From Aurelia coerulea (taxonomy: Eukaryota; Cnidaria; Scyphozoa; Semaeostomeae; Ulmaridae): a DNA stretch of 64,000 bases. This document shows, piece after piece, positions 41,811-54,600 of the stretch. A program made the translations under genes and the position numbers. The notes under the pieces are model-generated. The model made no database searches. It was not told where the DNA came from and was given only the letters and a program-made list of their open reading frames with translations. How positions within the stretch are numbered: the stretch's first letter is position 1; the number at the start of each line of letters is the position of its first letter. The DNA is taken from the NCBI GenBank assembly GCA_039566865.1, contig CM076962.1:7806743-7870742 (forward strand). Reading direction: 5' to 3'.

Positions 41811-44655
41811 TTCGCAACGCATTTTGACGATGCATGAGCTTTCGCTCGAAGTGTTGCTCTTCAAGATCAGCTATTGGAAAGTTTGAAAACATAATGAAGC
41901 AGGAATGAGAAGATATTAAAAACGATATTATAACACTTAATCTGAACTTATGAGAGTGCAAAAATATTGTTCGCAAGTAGTTGGCATGACCATTATTACT
42001 GTTAGAAAGTAAACTCCAGTATGGAAATTTTGATGCATGGAAATTCACTGTTTCAACGAGAAAAGATAGTATCAAAGTAAGTATGTAGCCTTCAGATTTC
42101 ATCATAGTAAACCCAACGATAAAACCTCAATTGTGGACATACAAAAAATGTGATGATGTTAGAAAAGCTTTCAATCTTGCCATTCCGTCATATACTTTTC
42201 ACAACCTCTTACGCTGTTTAACGCACATCTTTAGAGGAACTTGAAAGGTTTTGTACAGCGAGTTTGGACTTGATTACTTGGTTGAAGATGTTGCTATTTG
42301 GTGTTGTTATAGGTACTTAAAGTAACGTTTGTAATTTTGACAGGATTTACAGCAGAAAATGATTCCTAAATTCAAATCCAAATCCAACCATTCTTCTGAA
42401 AGTCTTAGCCTTGCGACATTCTGTTAATTTTTTGTTAATTCACCTGTTTATTTTCAGTACTCAGTAAAATTTAAGAAAGGTCGCAAAAGTTCAATTTATT
42501 CCACTCCATCTAGCAATGAGAAATCTGTTTGAAACAGTGACTTTTTTGGTTCACCCAGTGAACCAAACTTTGTCAACCACAATTTTCTAGCACACACATT
42601 GTTGTTAAAAGAAGGCAACTGAGCTGAAGCATCCAGAGCATCACTTGTGAGTTTCTTACGAGTTTCTATAATTTCACAATTTAAAATTCGAGTCGCCTAG
42701 CTTTATATCAGGTGTACGGCGTGCTCTTAAAAGGAAAGTAGAACAATTAGCATGATTGATAGAACTGTTGGCACGTTTCTTATAAAAAAATAAGATGCTC
42801 ATCAAGAGTTGAGTTTCTTGACATTTCCAAAATCCCGGCTTTGTGTACCTATCATATCGAATAGAAAGACGTATGTACCTAACGTACAAAGAGCAGATAT
42901 TCCAGGAAACACAGTACCTCTAGGTGTAGGATGTTACAGGGATGTCACTGTGAAGAGAGATATTTTCATTCCATTTGCACCTTTTCGTTTGCAACAGAGG
43001 CCTCTAGAGGAAAGTAACCACTTTACAAATGTTACAACCTGTTCTATGTTGTTCTTTTTAGATTCTCTATTTGCTAAGGCAAGAATTTTCCTTATTGTTT
43101 GCATCGTTAGGCCCATTCACTGAAGTAGGAAAACAAACCTCCCGTATAGACTTATCACAATTGCTTTATTTCTGGTTCCCTTCGAGTTTCCTGGAGTAGT
43201 AAGTCTGTAATGTTACTGTAGTAACAAGTGTAATGATGTAATAAGTCCGCTATACGGCCGGAGTTAATATATGCAAAAAGCTCATTGTTTTAGCATTAGC
43301 CAATGAAAATGAAGAAAGAGCCTCGTAGGCACCAGGGTAACAACTGGCCGCCCATTGTTACCCTGGGTAGCATAGCTCTCATTCGCATGAGCATGCGCAA
43401 AGATCTTAAGGGATGTCGGTGGGCAATCACGTAACCACCATCTTCGCTGTGCGTCTTTTGGCCTAAGCAAAGGTTTGTATCAGAAAGGAGAGTGAAAACG
43501 CCAATAGCGTTGTACTGCCGGTTGCTGCATTTATGGATAAATGTGTTGAAAATATGCCCGACTCGCACGGAGGAGTCTTCTGATATTTGCATCCAAACTT
43601 TGCAACATATTGTGCCGCAAGCAAGAGAAGATTTACGCTGCTCGTCCACCGGGAACTTCAAATTTTTGTAAGACTTAACTAAGGTAGGCCAATTGGGGGA
43701 AGGCAAGGGGCAGTAATTAATTAGGGACATGCGTCATTATCGGTAAGAAAAGAAAAAGGCTCACTAAGCTACTGCTAAAAACTTTGTTAGAATTTATTCC
43801 CTCTGTTGAGCTTCTGATACGACGCTGTCTTTTGCTGGAATAAAAGCGAGTTTAGCAGGTACTTTTGGGTGAAGCCATTGCAGTGCACGGCACGGCCCGA
43901 TGAAACACAGACGACAGTGCTTTTGGACCAAAACAATGGCTATAAAGTTCTGTTTATGTACGCGAACAATTCTAAGTCTTCGTCGATGATTGTTTCAAAA
44001 AACACTTCAACATGGATACAATCCAACTTTGAGAAACATGTCAATCTTCTCGACATTCCCTATCATCTAATCTACAACAGATTTTGTTGTCATTCAAGAG
44101 CTCCGCCTCCGTCTGAGGGCGGCTGATACAGTCATACAAATATCCCTAGCTTGGTGATCAAAATGCATGTTGCTAAAAGGTTTCACAGATCCTTCATAAA
44201 AAGACCTCTTTAGTCATTGCAGATCATTCCAATACTGCACACATTTTTCATAGGAAGTTTTAGAAAACTCTCAACTCTTAGACTAACCAAAACAATCAAG
44301 AAACTAGAGTAGGGTGAAGGAGATTCAGTTTTCAAATCGCTGGGAAGAGAGAATAGTAAAGTTTCCAACTCAGGCCTGAAATTGCCAAGGAATCAATCGT
44401 ATTTGCTACTACATATTCCACCTTTTTGGCGAGAAGTGAGGGGCAGTTTCCCCCTCCCAAACATCTCAAGTTTGCCCCTTTTTGTGTAGGAATTTGAAAC
44501 GAAATGTTTAATAAGATTCAGGAGATCCCCACCGATAAGACATTGAGATTCTTTAGTAACTCATTAAGAAATTGCTCAGAAACTTTCGGTGCTCATTTTG
44601 TTTTAAATCTAAGAAAACTTCTGTTAAGATTGTCAATACTGTAACTGTCAACAAA
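41811..44655. other. no recognisable gene; two small hairpins
   Basis: Apart from a hairpin at 42,545-42,567 (TTTGGTTCAC stem), a fragment of the ~370-bp repeat near 42,645-42,830 and the hairpin at 43,332-43,366, nothing was recognised. Open frames of 60-144 residues show no domain. Confidence 0.4.
43332..43366. repeat. 12-bp stem hairpin
   Basis: CCAGGGTAACAA pairs perfectly with TTGTTACCCTGG across an 11-base loop. Part of the neighbouring sequence (ACCCTGGGTAGCATAGCTC) recurs reversed near 48,750, so it is probably a repeat end. Confidence 0.75.
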
Positions 44656-44659
44656 TATT

Positions 44660-47600
44660 TGACTTGAGAATCGTGGCGATATTTTAAAAACCTTGATAGG
44701 ATTGGCGTGGAGCCGATAATGATTTCGAAGGAAAACACTTGAAGGCCTTGACAATTGGTCTGGAAAAAGTTGTTTTTGAAGAAAATCGCCCCGCTCATAC
44801 TTAACGAATTTTGTACAGTAAATAGACAACGAATTGCACTATGTAACTGCGAAAACCACTTTTCAAAAAGTCTGGTTTTAAAATAGTGGTGATATTTTAA
44901 AAAACTTTATAGGATTGGCATGTAGCCGATAATGATTTCGAAGGGAAACATTGATAGCCCAGAACAATAGACTTGGAAAAGGTTATTTTTGAAGAGGATT
45001 GCCCCGCTCATACTTAACGAATTTTTTACAGTAAATAAACAACGAATTTCATAATGTAACTGCGAAAACGGCTTTTCAAAAATTCTGGTTTTAGAAATGT
45101 AGCAATATTTCAAAAACGTCATTAGAAGAGGCATGGAGCGGAAAATGGCTTCGAAGAAAAACATTGGAAGGCCTTGACAATCGGTCTGGAAAAAGTTGTT
45201 TTTGAAGAAAATCGCCCCGCTCATACTTAACGAATTTTTTACAGTAAATAGACAACGAATTGCATAATGTAACTGCGAAATCCGTTTTTCGAAAACTCTG
45301 GTTTTAAAAAAGTGGCGATATTTTAAAAAACTTGATAGGATTGGCATGTAGCCGATAATGATTTCGAAGGGAAACATTTATAGCCCAGAACAATAGACAT
45401 GGAAAAGGTTATTTTTGAAGAGGATTGCCCCGCTCATACTTAACGAATTTTTGACAGTAAATAAACCACGAATTGCATAATGCAACTGCGAAAACGGCTT
45501 TTCAAAAACTCTGGTTTTCGAAATGTGGTGAAGTTAAACAATTTCGGTAAAATTTTGGTGCAATTGTGAATAATACAGAAGAGAAAAATTCGAAAGCCAC
45601 AGTCGCACTTTTAACTTTGCCACACTTCTAAAACCAGAGTTATTGAAAGGTGGTTTTAACAGTTGCCTTTTACAATTTGTTGTCTATTTGCTGCTCAGTA
45701 TGAGCCTAGGATCCTCTTCAAAATAACTTTTTCTAGGTCGATTGTTCTAGCCTTCCAATGTTTCCCTTCGAAATCATTTTCCTATCCATGCCTATTCTAT
45801 CAATATTTTTTCAAATATCGCCACATTTCTAAAACCAGAGTTTTGGAAAAGTGCTTTCATAGTTGCATTCTGCAATTCGTTGTCTATTTACTGTAAAAAA
45901 TTCGTCAAGTATGAGCCAGGCGATTTTCTTCAAAACCAACTTTTTCTAGACCGATTGTTCTGCCCTTCCAATGTTTTTCATCGAAGCCATTTTCCTCTCA
46001 ATGCCTCTTCTCGTCAAGTTTTCAAAATATTGCCACATTTCTAAAACCATTTCGAAAAACGGTTTTCGCAGTTACATTATGCAATTCGTTGTCTATTTAC
46101 TGTAAAAAATTCGTTAAGTATGAGCCAGGCGATTTTCTTCAAAAACAACTTTTTCCAGACCGATTATTGAGGCCTTGCAATGTTTCCGTTCGAACTAATT
46201 TTCCTCTCAATGCCTCTTCTCGTGAAGTTTTGAAAATATCGTCACATTTCTAAAACCAAAGTTTTTGAAAAACAGTTTACGCAGTTACATTATGCAATTC
46301 GTTGTCTATTTACTGTAAAAAATTCGTCAAGTATGAGCCAGGCGATTTTCTTCAAAACAACTTTTTCCAGACCGATTGTTGAGGCCTTGCAATGTTTCCG
46401 TTCGAACTAATTTTCCTCTCAATGCCTCTCCTCGTGAAGTTTTCAAAATATCGTCACATTTCTAAAACCAGAGTTTTCGAAAAACGGATTTCGCAGTTAC
46501 ATTATGCAATTCGTTGTCTATTTACTGTAAAAAATTCGTCAAGTATGAGCCAGGCGATTTTCTTCAAAACCAACTTTTTCTAGACCGATTGTTCTGGTCT
46601 TCAAGTGTTTACCTTCGAAATCATTATCGGCTCCATGCCAATCCTATCAAAGTTTTCAAATATCGCCACATTTCTAAAACCAGAGTTTTCGAAAAACGGA
46701 TTTCGCAGTTACATTATGCAATTCGTTGTCTATTTATTGTAAAAAATTCGTCAAGTATGAGCCAGGCGATTTTCTTCAAAACCAACTTTTTCTAGACCGA
46801 TTGTTCTGGTCTTCAAGTGTTTACCTTCGAAATCATTATCGGCTCCATGCCAATCCTATCAAAGTTTTCAAATATCGCCACATTTCTAAAACCAGAGTTT
46901 TCGAAAAACGGATTTCGCAGTTACATTATGCAATTCGTTGTCTATTTACTGTAAAAAATTCGTCAAGTATGAGCCAGGCGATTTTCTTCAAAAACAACTT
47001 TTTCCAGACCGATTGTTCTGGTCTTCAAGTGTTTACCTTCGAAATCATTATCGGCTCCATGCCAATCCTATCAAAATTTTTCAAATATCGCCACATTTCA
47101 ATAACCAGAGTTTTTGAAAAGCGGTTTTCGCAGTTGCATTGTGCAATTGTTCGTCTATTTACTGTAAAAAGTTCTTTCAGTATGAGCGAGACGATCCCCT
47201 TCAAAAATATATTTTTCCACACAGATTGTTATGTTTCTCTTCGAAGCCATTCATTTCCCGCCTCATGCCTTTCTTTCAAAGTTTTTAAAATATCATCACA
47301 TTTCAAAAACCAGAGTTTTGGAAAAGTGGTTTTCGCAGTTGCATTGTGCGATTTATTGTCTATTTACTGTAAAAAGTTCTTTCAGTATGAGCGAGACGAT
47401 CCCCTTCAAAAGTATATTTTTTCAGACAGATTGTTATGTTTCTCTTCGAAGCCATTCATTTCCCGCCTCATGCCTTTCTATCAAAGTTTTTAAAATATCG
47501 CCACATTTCAAAAACCAGAGTTTTTGAAAAGTGGTTTTCGCAGTTGCATTGTGCGATTTGTTGTCTATTTACTGTAAAAAGTTCTTTCAGTATGAGCGGG

Positions 47601-48445
47601 ACGATCTCCTTCAAAAGTACATTTTTCAGACAGATTGTTATGTTTCTCTTCGAAGCCATTTCCCGCCTCATGCCTTTCTTTCAAAGTTTTTAAAATATCA
47701 TCACATTTCAAAAACCAGAGTTTTGGAAAAGTGGTTTTCGCAGTTGCATTGTGCGATTTATTGTCTATTTACTGTAAAAAGTTCTTTCAGTATGAGCGAG
47801 ACGATCCCCTTCAAAAGTATATTTTTTCAGACAGATTGTTATGTTTCTCTTCGAAGCCATTTCCCGCCTCATGCCTTTCTTTCAAAGTTTTTAAAATATC
47901 ATCACATTTCAAAAACCAGAGTTTTTGAAAAGTTGTTTTTGCAGTTGCAATGTGCAATTTATTGTCTATTTACTGTAAAAAGTTCTTTCAGTATGAGCGA
48001 GACGATCCCCTTCAAAAGTATATTTTTTCAGACAGATTGCTATGTTTCTCTTCGAAGCCATTTCCCGCCTCATGCCTTTCTTTCAAAGTTTTTAAAATAT
48101 CGCCACATTTCAAAAACCAGAGTTTTTGAAAAGTGGTTTTCGCAGTTGCATTGTGCGATTTATTGTCTATTTACTGTAAAAAGTTCTTTCAGTATGAGCG
48201 AGACGATCCCCTTCAAAAGTATATTTTTTCAGACAGATTGTTATGTTTCTCTTCGAAGCCATTTCCCGCCTCATGCCTTTCTTTCAAAGTTTTTAAAATA
48301 TCACCACATTTCAAAAACCAGAGTTTTTGAAAAGTGGTTTTCGCAGTTGCACTTTGCGATTTATTGTCTGTTTACTGTAAAAAGTTCTTTCTGTATGAGC
48401 CAGATGATCCCCTTCAAAAATAAATTTTTTTCAGACTGATCGCAC
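44660..48445. repeat. giant inverted satellite array, ~200-215-bp unit
   Basis: The left arm (44,660-45,535, minus orientation) has about four units of 211-216 bases. The right arm (45,600-48,445, plus orientation) has about 14 units. The hinge is a palindromic region near 45,535-45,640. Each unit carries TCTGGTTTTxGAAATGTGG or its complement, TTCGTTGTCTATTTACTGTA and TTCGAAGCCATT or TTCGAAATCATT. From about 47,350 to 48,440 the unit settles at 201 bases, divisible by three, so one frame stays open over 302 residues. I regard those ORFs as by-products of the repeat length. No gene is enclosed. Confidence 0.93.
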
Positions 48446-49037
48446 TTTTTCACTTGAAAGACCTGGAAGCCATGTCTCATTGATGCTGAGTAAATATATC
48501 AAAACATTGTTTGAAAGTTGATATAAAGAACGTACTTGCAGTAGTGTCGCTCCTAAGTGTTTAATCTTGATCTCGAAATTGTTTAGCTGTCATTAAATCT
48601 TCATTGGCATCCTTTTCTTGCCGGTGAAATGTTTGAAAACCAATCGGTGAAGGCGCAAATCAAGAAAATGCAAAAAGTAGCCCTCGTGCGTTCATGCATA
48701 CGAAGCTCAAACTTTATGCAGGCCTCTTGGTCAGCGGTTAATCCGAATGAGAGCTATGCTACCCTGGGTTCGAGGTTGAGGATCATGACATATATGTGTA
48801 CTTTGACATCTGATATCCTCTCTTACACTCGGCCCTACTAAACTACTATATTTCATGAAGAAGCACTTGGAAGTATTTATATTTTCATTCATATTATCTT
48901 TTATTTTTCTTTCTTTCCCGGGGTGTTTTTACCGGTATTTATTATTTTATTTATTATTTGATTTTTTATAAAATTGCAATGTATCTACTTTTAGTTCTAA
49001 AACATTGTAAATTTTACTTTTTTTAATGGCAAATACA
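48446..49037. other. no recognisable gene
   Basis: Spacer between the satellite array and the 7-kb TIR element. It contains a tRNA-like B-box motif (GGTTCGAGG, near 48,768) without a convincing A box. Confidence 0.4.
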
Positions 49038-49649
49038 TACAGGGTGTCCCAAAAAACATGTGTGCTGTTTGAGTGGCTTCTGCGGAGCAGCCATAAATCC
49101 AATTTGTCTGTTTTTAAGTTTATTGACAGTAGAGACTTCAAATTAGAGCCGAGTTTGGGTAAATCTGATCACTAGTTGTTGATTTATGGAGCAAACAAGC
49201 CAAAATTACTGGCTGCCTCTAAACCAGAGGATTCATTATTCTCCATTGCGTTAAAATCAACGAAATTCATAGAAAAAAACATACATAGCCCTATTTTCTG
49301 ATTGTCATAAGTGAGACAGATAGTCATACATTGAACTTTGTGACAACCAAAAATATTGGACAAATCTAGGGTGCTAGGAATGGCAATGTGCAACACAAGT
49401 GCTTCAGGCCATGGCATGCGTTCATCAGATATTTTGTTTCTCAAAAGTGATTAAGTTGTTTAAATCAATAATACTGCGTTCAGCAAAAGCTGCTTGGTCA
49501 ATCTTCTTGAGTTATATGGTCTTTAATTACTCCCAAACGCGTTTCGTGGCAGAACTATAAAGTTTAAGTTCATTTAATATTGAGATTCAAGTTATAAGGT
49601 TAAGTACGGAGATAAAATCCTCTGTTTTTGAGGCAACGAGTGATGGTGA

Positions 49650-50171
49650 CTTTCTTTCTCAATAAATCAGGAACCACTTGTCAGATTTACATGAGTCAGG
49701 TGAAGATTGCTTTGATAAAGTCAAAAAAGTCTTTGATGACATCAAAGTTGAAGTTCCTGAGGTTGCAATTGATCGTCCTCATCGTATTGGCAAAGTCGAG
49801 CGTGATGACAGGGGGAAAACCCAGCGTCTGGGTTTACCAAGACTGGGTTTACCTTACTAAAAACCAAGATAGTGCGTTTCACCTCTTGGAGATTCAGAAC
49901 CCATGTTTACCGTGCAAGAAAAACATCAAGAAAGTACAAAATCCACCTTGACCTGACTAGAAGCCGACTGAACTTGATCAACACTGCGATTGACCTGTTG
50001 GAAGATGCTGGGAGAAACAAGTGCTTTGCTTTTGCGGACGTAAATTGTCGACCATGCCTCAAGTTAGAAGATGGCTTCCGTTTCTTCTCAAATGAAGAAG
50101 ACCTCAAGCAGATCCTGTACTTTGAGGAAAATGACAAGGGAGAAGAATTGGTTGACTCTTCTGATGAGTAG
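49650..50171 (+). pseudogene. L1 ORF1-like (Transposase_22-type) remnant
   Basis: The first part (to 49,860) encodes VAIDRPHRIGKVERDDRGK, the AHRIG-type block of L1-like ORF1 proteins. The second part (from 49,872, another frame) encodes VRFTSWRFRTHVYRARK, KYKIHLDLTRSRLNLI, FAFADVNCRPCLKLEDGFRF and an acidic end with a stop at 50,169-50,171. A tandem duplication of CTGGGTTTACC near 49,825-49,855 separates the frames and probably caused the break. The family is RNA-binding and associated with retrotransposition in L1-like elements. Its relation to the nearby family-A LINE is not clear. Confidence 0.5.
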
Positions 50172-50300
50172 ACCTTATTTAATAGAACCCTTCTTGCGTT
50201 ATGGTACTGGTTTTGTTCCTTGTTCGGCGTTATAGTATTTGTTCTGTTGCTGTTTGTTTGTTGCTTGGGTCATTTATTGCAAACTCGTTGTGTTGAAATA

Positions 50301-50679
50301 CAGTAGAAACCCGCATAAAAGAACCTTGGTTTTTTCTGGGCAGCCTGAATTGGTTCTTAATTAAATGGCTGCTATTCTAAATTCCAGCCTGTAAGGTTCT
50401 TAAAAAGGTTCTTATATACGAGCAGGCCTTGCACACATTAACACAGTTTTCCAGCCCAAGAATTCTTGAGAACAAATCTTTTGTACCAATGAAGAAGTCT
50501 GATCATGATGTGAAGAATTCTAAAAATTCTTGTCATTTTAATGATTTACATTAACGCTATTATATAAGAACCTTTCCCAGTTTCAGCCTATTAGGGGTTC
50601 TTATTTAGGGGGTTTTAAAGATTGAATTTCATCCTCTAGGTTCTTATAAAAACAGGTTCTTTTATGCGGGTTTCTACTG
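50301..50679. mobile_element. 379-bp TA-flanked MITE
   Basis: Ends are CAGTAGAAACCCGCATAAAA on both sides with TA outside (50,299-50,300 and 50,680-50,681). The interior repeats GGTTCTTA motifs. Confidence 0.88.
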
Positions 50680-50681
50680 TA

Positions 50682-51663
50682 CATTTTCTATGCTCAAAAG
50701 TGAAACCAATCTTCTCACGATACAGCTGCAAAAGTGAAACATGGGAAATGTTATCACAAGCAGAACCCTCTGTATCCCACACATTTTTATCAGTAAGGAA
50801 GATGTTAGGTCAAAACACCTTAGTTGCTTGAAGTATTTGCCAAACATGGGCTTTGGACCTTTTTTGCTCTGGGGCTTGTTGTGTGGGATGTTCTTGCCCT
50901 TTTCTTCTTGGTGGGTGGCTTGGGGGGACTTTTGGTGGTTTGCTATGGTCCCTGGGGATGTGCTTTTGGAGTCATCGCTTTTTCGGAATTGCAGCACTTC
51001 ACTAATATTTTTGTTGATTTTTGAAGCTCAAATATAAATTGATCAAGGTGCTGTGTTTCTGGGGATCGTGGTGATTCTGGGAGTGTAGTCTCTTTGGGAT
51101 GGTGGTGGGTTGCCTGGGGTTCTCGTCGGGTGGCTCATTCGGGAGAGGGGCTTGGCATTTTGCGCGATTGGTCTTGGGGTTTATTAAAGATTCAATGCCC
51201 ATGTTATTTTTTATATGTGTGGTGTTGATTAGTCAAACAAGAAACTTACATTTTTCCTCAAAGAAACGTAGGAGAAAAGAGGGCTCCTAAAGCCGCAAAA
51301 TATTTCAACAGATGATCCTGAAATTGTCACCCTGACAACAAACCAACCTCTTGAGATTTTGAAATGCTCTGAAGAGGTCCCCATGATTATGGTTGTGAAA
51401 GGATGAAAATAGTACTTGCAGTTCACAAGACTTGGATAAGGACAGTTCAATAAAACAAAGTATCAGCTAAAATGGCCTGCCTGCAACCCCTTACATTCTG
51501 CCTTTTCTGTTGTGTTCATCCTGTTTGTTTACCAAATTTACCGTTGTACTAGTAAGTTTGTCATTGTTTCTGTTTTCTTTCACAAATGTTTATTTTCCTT
51601 TTGTCAAGTTAACTTTTCGTCGTTTCCCCTAGGACTTACCCATAGTGTTTTTATTATGCCTCA
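50682..51663. other. no recognisable gene; possible 5' region of the family-A LINE
   Basis: G/T-rich low complexity at about 50,850-51,180. The 5' end of the family-A LINE probably lies within the last few hundred bases but cannot be placed. Confidence 0.4.
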
Positions 51664-54600
51664 TTGCCCCTTAGGACCAGCGAGAAGATTCCTTTACTGA
51701 TTGATGTTGAAATCAATCAGTGGCGAGCAACAATAGGTTGTTTCCGAATATCCGTGCAAAAATTGTCCGCACGGAGGAAAAGCGTCAAGCCGTTTTCAAT
51801 TCTTTTTCAAATCCTCAAGTTATTCTGTTTTTGCTATTGTTTTATTGCAATTTCAATCCTTGCTCTGCCCTGTACACTAACAATACAGTTTCTTAAATTG
51901 CACTCTTTGGGAACACAGTCATGTTTCCTGCCTTTGTTCGCTCGCGTGCATCACTCTGCGAAGACAGTACTCTACACGACTCTTGAACTCTTCAAGCGCA
52001 TCCCTCTCTGTATCATTGGTCTACTTCGGTATAAGCAAGCAGCTGTTAGGCAATTTCCTTTCTTGTACGCATATTTCTACATCGGGTGCACCACGTGCAA
52101 CACACTTCATACGCAATGGTTGGTCTTCAGGACGATTTTGCTGAGTGGTGATGTAGAAATGAATCCGGGCCCTGAAACATTAGATTTTTCTACTTGGAAT
52201 CTAAATAGTATTACTGCGTATGATTTCTTACGAGTCTCCCTCATAGAAGCTTACAACTCGGTGTGCAATTATGACATCATTGGCATTGTAGAAACTCACC
52301 TTGACAGCACCGTTGATGAAGATAGACTTGCACTAGGTGGTTATACGTTTGTTAAAGATAACCATCCTCAAAATGTGAAGGGGGGGGGGGGGCGTTGGGT
52401 TATACATCAAAGATTCCCTTGCTTCAAAAAACTGTTCTGATTTAGTGACCCTTCCTGAATGTATTTTGTACGAAATTCAATTAAACAGGAAAAAGTACTT
52501 CTTCGCCGTAATTTGTAGAAGTCCAAGTCAGGGCTCGGAGGATTTTGATAATTTCACAGTGAACTTTGAGTTGATGTTATCCAAAATGCACGCTGAAAAT
52601 CCTTTCTGCGTTATCATTACTGGTGATTTTAACTATAGGTCGAATCAGTGATGGGAAAATGATATCGAAAATAACGAGGGAAAACTGTTTGAGCCACTAG
52701 CGTCTGACAATGGTCTTCATCAGTTGATATCAGAACCAACCCATTTGATAGGTGATTCCAAATCCTGTATTGATTTGATATTTACTGATCAACCTAACCT
52801 CATTATTGAGTCTGGTTTTCATCCGTTACTACACGAGCAATGCCACCATCAAATTGTTTACGGAAAATTGTCCGTCTCAAACATACCACTACCTCCGTAC
52901 ACCCACAAGATTTGGTACTACGATAAGGCAGAATTTGTAGCTATTAGAAAAAGCATCGAAATGTTTGCTTGAAACGAACATTTTGATAACATGACATGCC
53001 CTAATGAACAGGTTAAACTACTCAATGAAGTCCTTTTGAACATTTACTCTGATTTTATCCCCAATACAGTTAAAACAATTAGACCTCGCCAAGCACCGTG
53101 AATAACGGAAGCCGTTAAGAATTTTCTCAGGAAAAAAAATCGTGCATATAAAAGCTTCGTGAGGAATGGTAGGCCTAACGACAAGCTTGAAGGTATACAA
53201 AAGATGATATCTGAAGGTGCCAAAATGATTGAGGAAGCTAAGCAAAATTACTTCCGTAAAACTGGAAAATCTTTGGCTGATCCTGGGACCAATAGAAAAA
53301 CCTACTGGAATTTAATAAACACTGTTCTAAGCAAAGTTAAGATTCCTATGATACCAACTCTTCTAGAAAACGGGCTGTTTGTAACGGATTTACCGAAAAG
53401 GCAGAGATATTTGATGACTATTTCATTCTTCAATGCACGACCATTGACACAGGTAGTGAAATTCCCCAAGATACTCCGATGAATGCGACTCCAATAAGTG
53501 ATATCGTCATCTCTGAGGAAAAGATTCTTAATATCATTAGATCGCTTAATCCCAATAAAGCACATGGCTGGGACGAAATATCTGTGAGGATGATAAAATT
53601 GAGCGATGTTGCATTGGTTCTCCCACTCAAGATAATTTTCGTAAATTGTTTGAGGCGTGGTTTATTTCCCGAAATATGGAAATGTGCAAATGTAGTGCCG
53701 GTTCATAAGAAAAATGAGAAAAGTGTGAAAGGGAATTACCGTTCTATTTCTCTTTTACCAATTTTTGGGAAAATACTTGAAAAACTCACATACGATTCTC
53801 TTTATTCACATCTTGTATCAAATGAACTCTTTAACCAAAATCAATCAGGATTTCGTCCAGGGGATTCAACAATCGATCAGTTACTCTCAATAACACATAC
53901 AATATTTAAAGCGTTTGACTGTAACCCTCCTCTAGATGTTCGTCCTGTGTATCTGGACATCTCTAAAGCATTCGATAGGGTGTGGCACGACGGTCTAATT
54001 TATAAATTAAAACGATGTGGTGTCTCGGGACAACTTCTTTCTTTAATCCAAAGTTTCCTCAAGGATCGAAAGAAGAGGACTGTACTGAATGGACAGAGTT
54101 CTGATTGGGGAGATATTTCGGCAGGGGTTCCCCAGGGCTCAATTCTAGGACCTTTGTTTGTCCTTGTGTACATAAATGATCTAGCTGTAGGCTTGAAGTG
54201 CAATGTTAAACTATTTGCTGATGATACATCATTGTTCACAGTGGCAGAAGATTCAAATACAGCAGCCAGTGATATGAACCATGACTTGGACTTGGTCAGT
54301 GGGCTCACGCTTGGAGAATGTTACTTAATTCTGATCCGTTAAAACAAGCTGTTGAATTAAAATTTTCAAAAAAGAAAATTGAAATTGAACATCCAGTAAT
54401 CCTTTTTAATGACATACCTGTGAAAAAGGTAAATTAACATAAGCATTTAGGAATTATCCTTGACTCAAAACTATCTTTTTCAGCTCATATTAAATCAGCT
54501 ATCTCTAAGACAAGAAAGGGCATTGGTTTGCTGAAATATCTTTCCAAATATCTTCCCAGGCATACCCTTAACGAAGTATACAAGCTCTGCGTTCGACCAC

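Noticed and set aside
43296..43730. 144-residue minus-strand ORF
   Set aside because: Crosses a hairpin repeat end and has no recognisable motif or composition of a real protein.
44553..45377. Minus-strand ORFs of 78-156 codons in the left arm
   Set aside because: These are the same satellite read on the other strand.
46392..48439. Long ORFs (up to 302 codons) in the satellite as a repeat-protein gene
   Set aside because: Open frames exist in several overlapping registers and change wherever the unit length changes. They follow from a stop-poor unit near a multiple of three.
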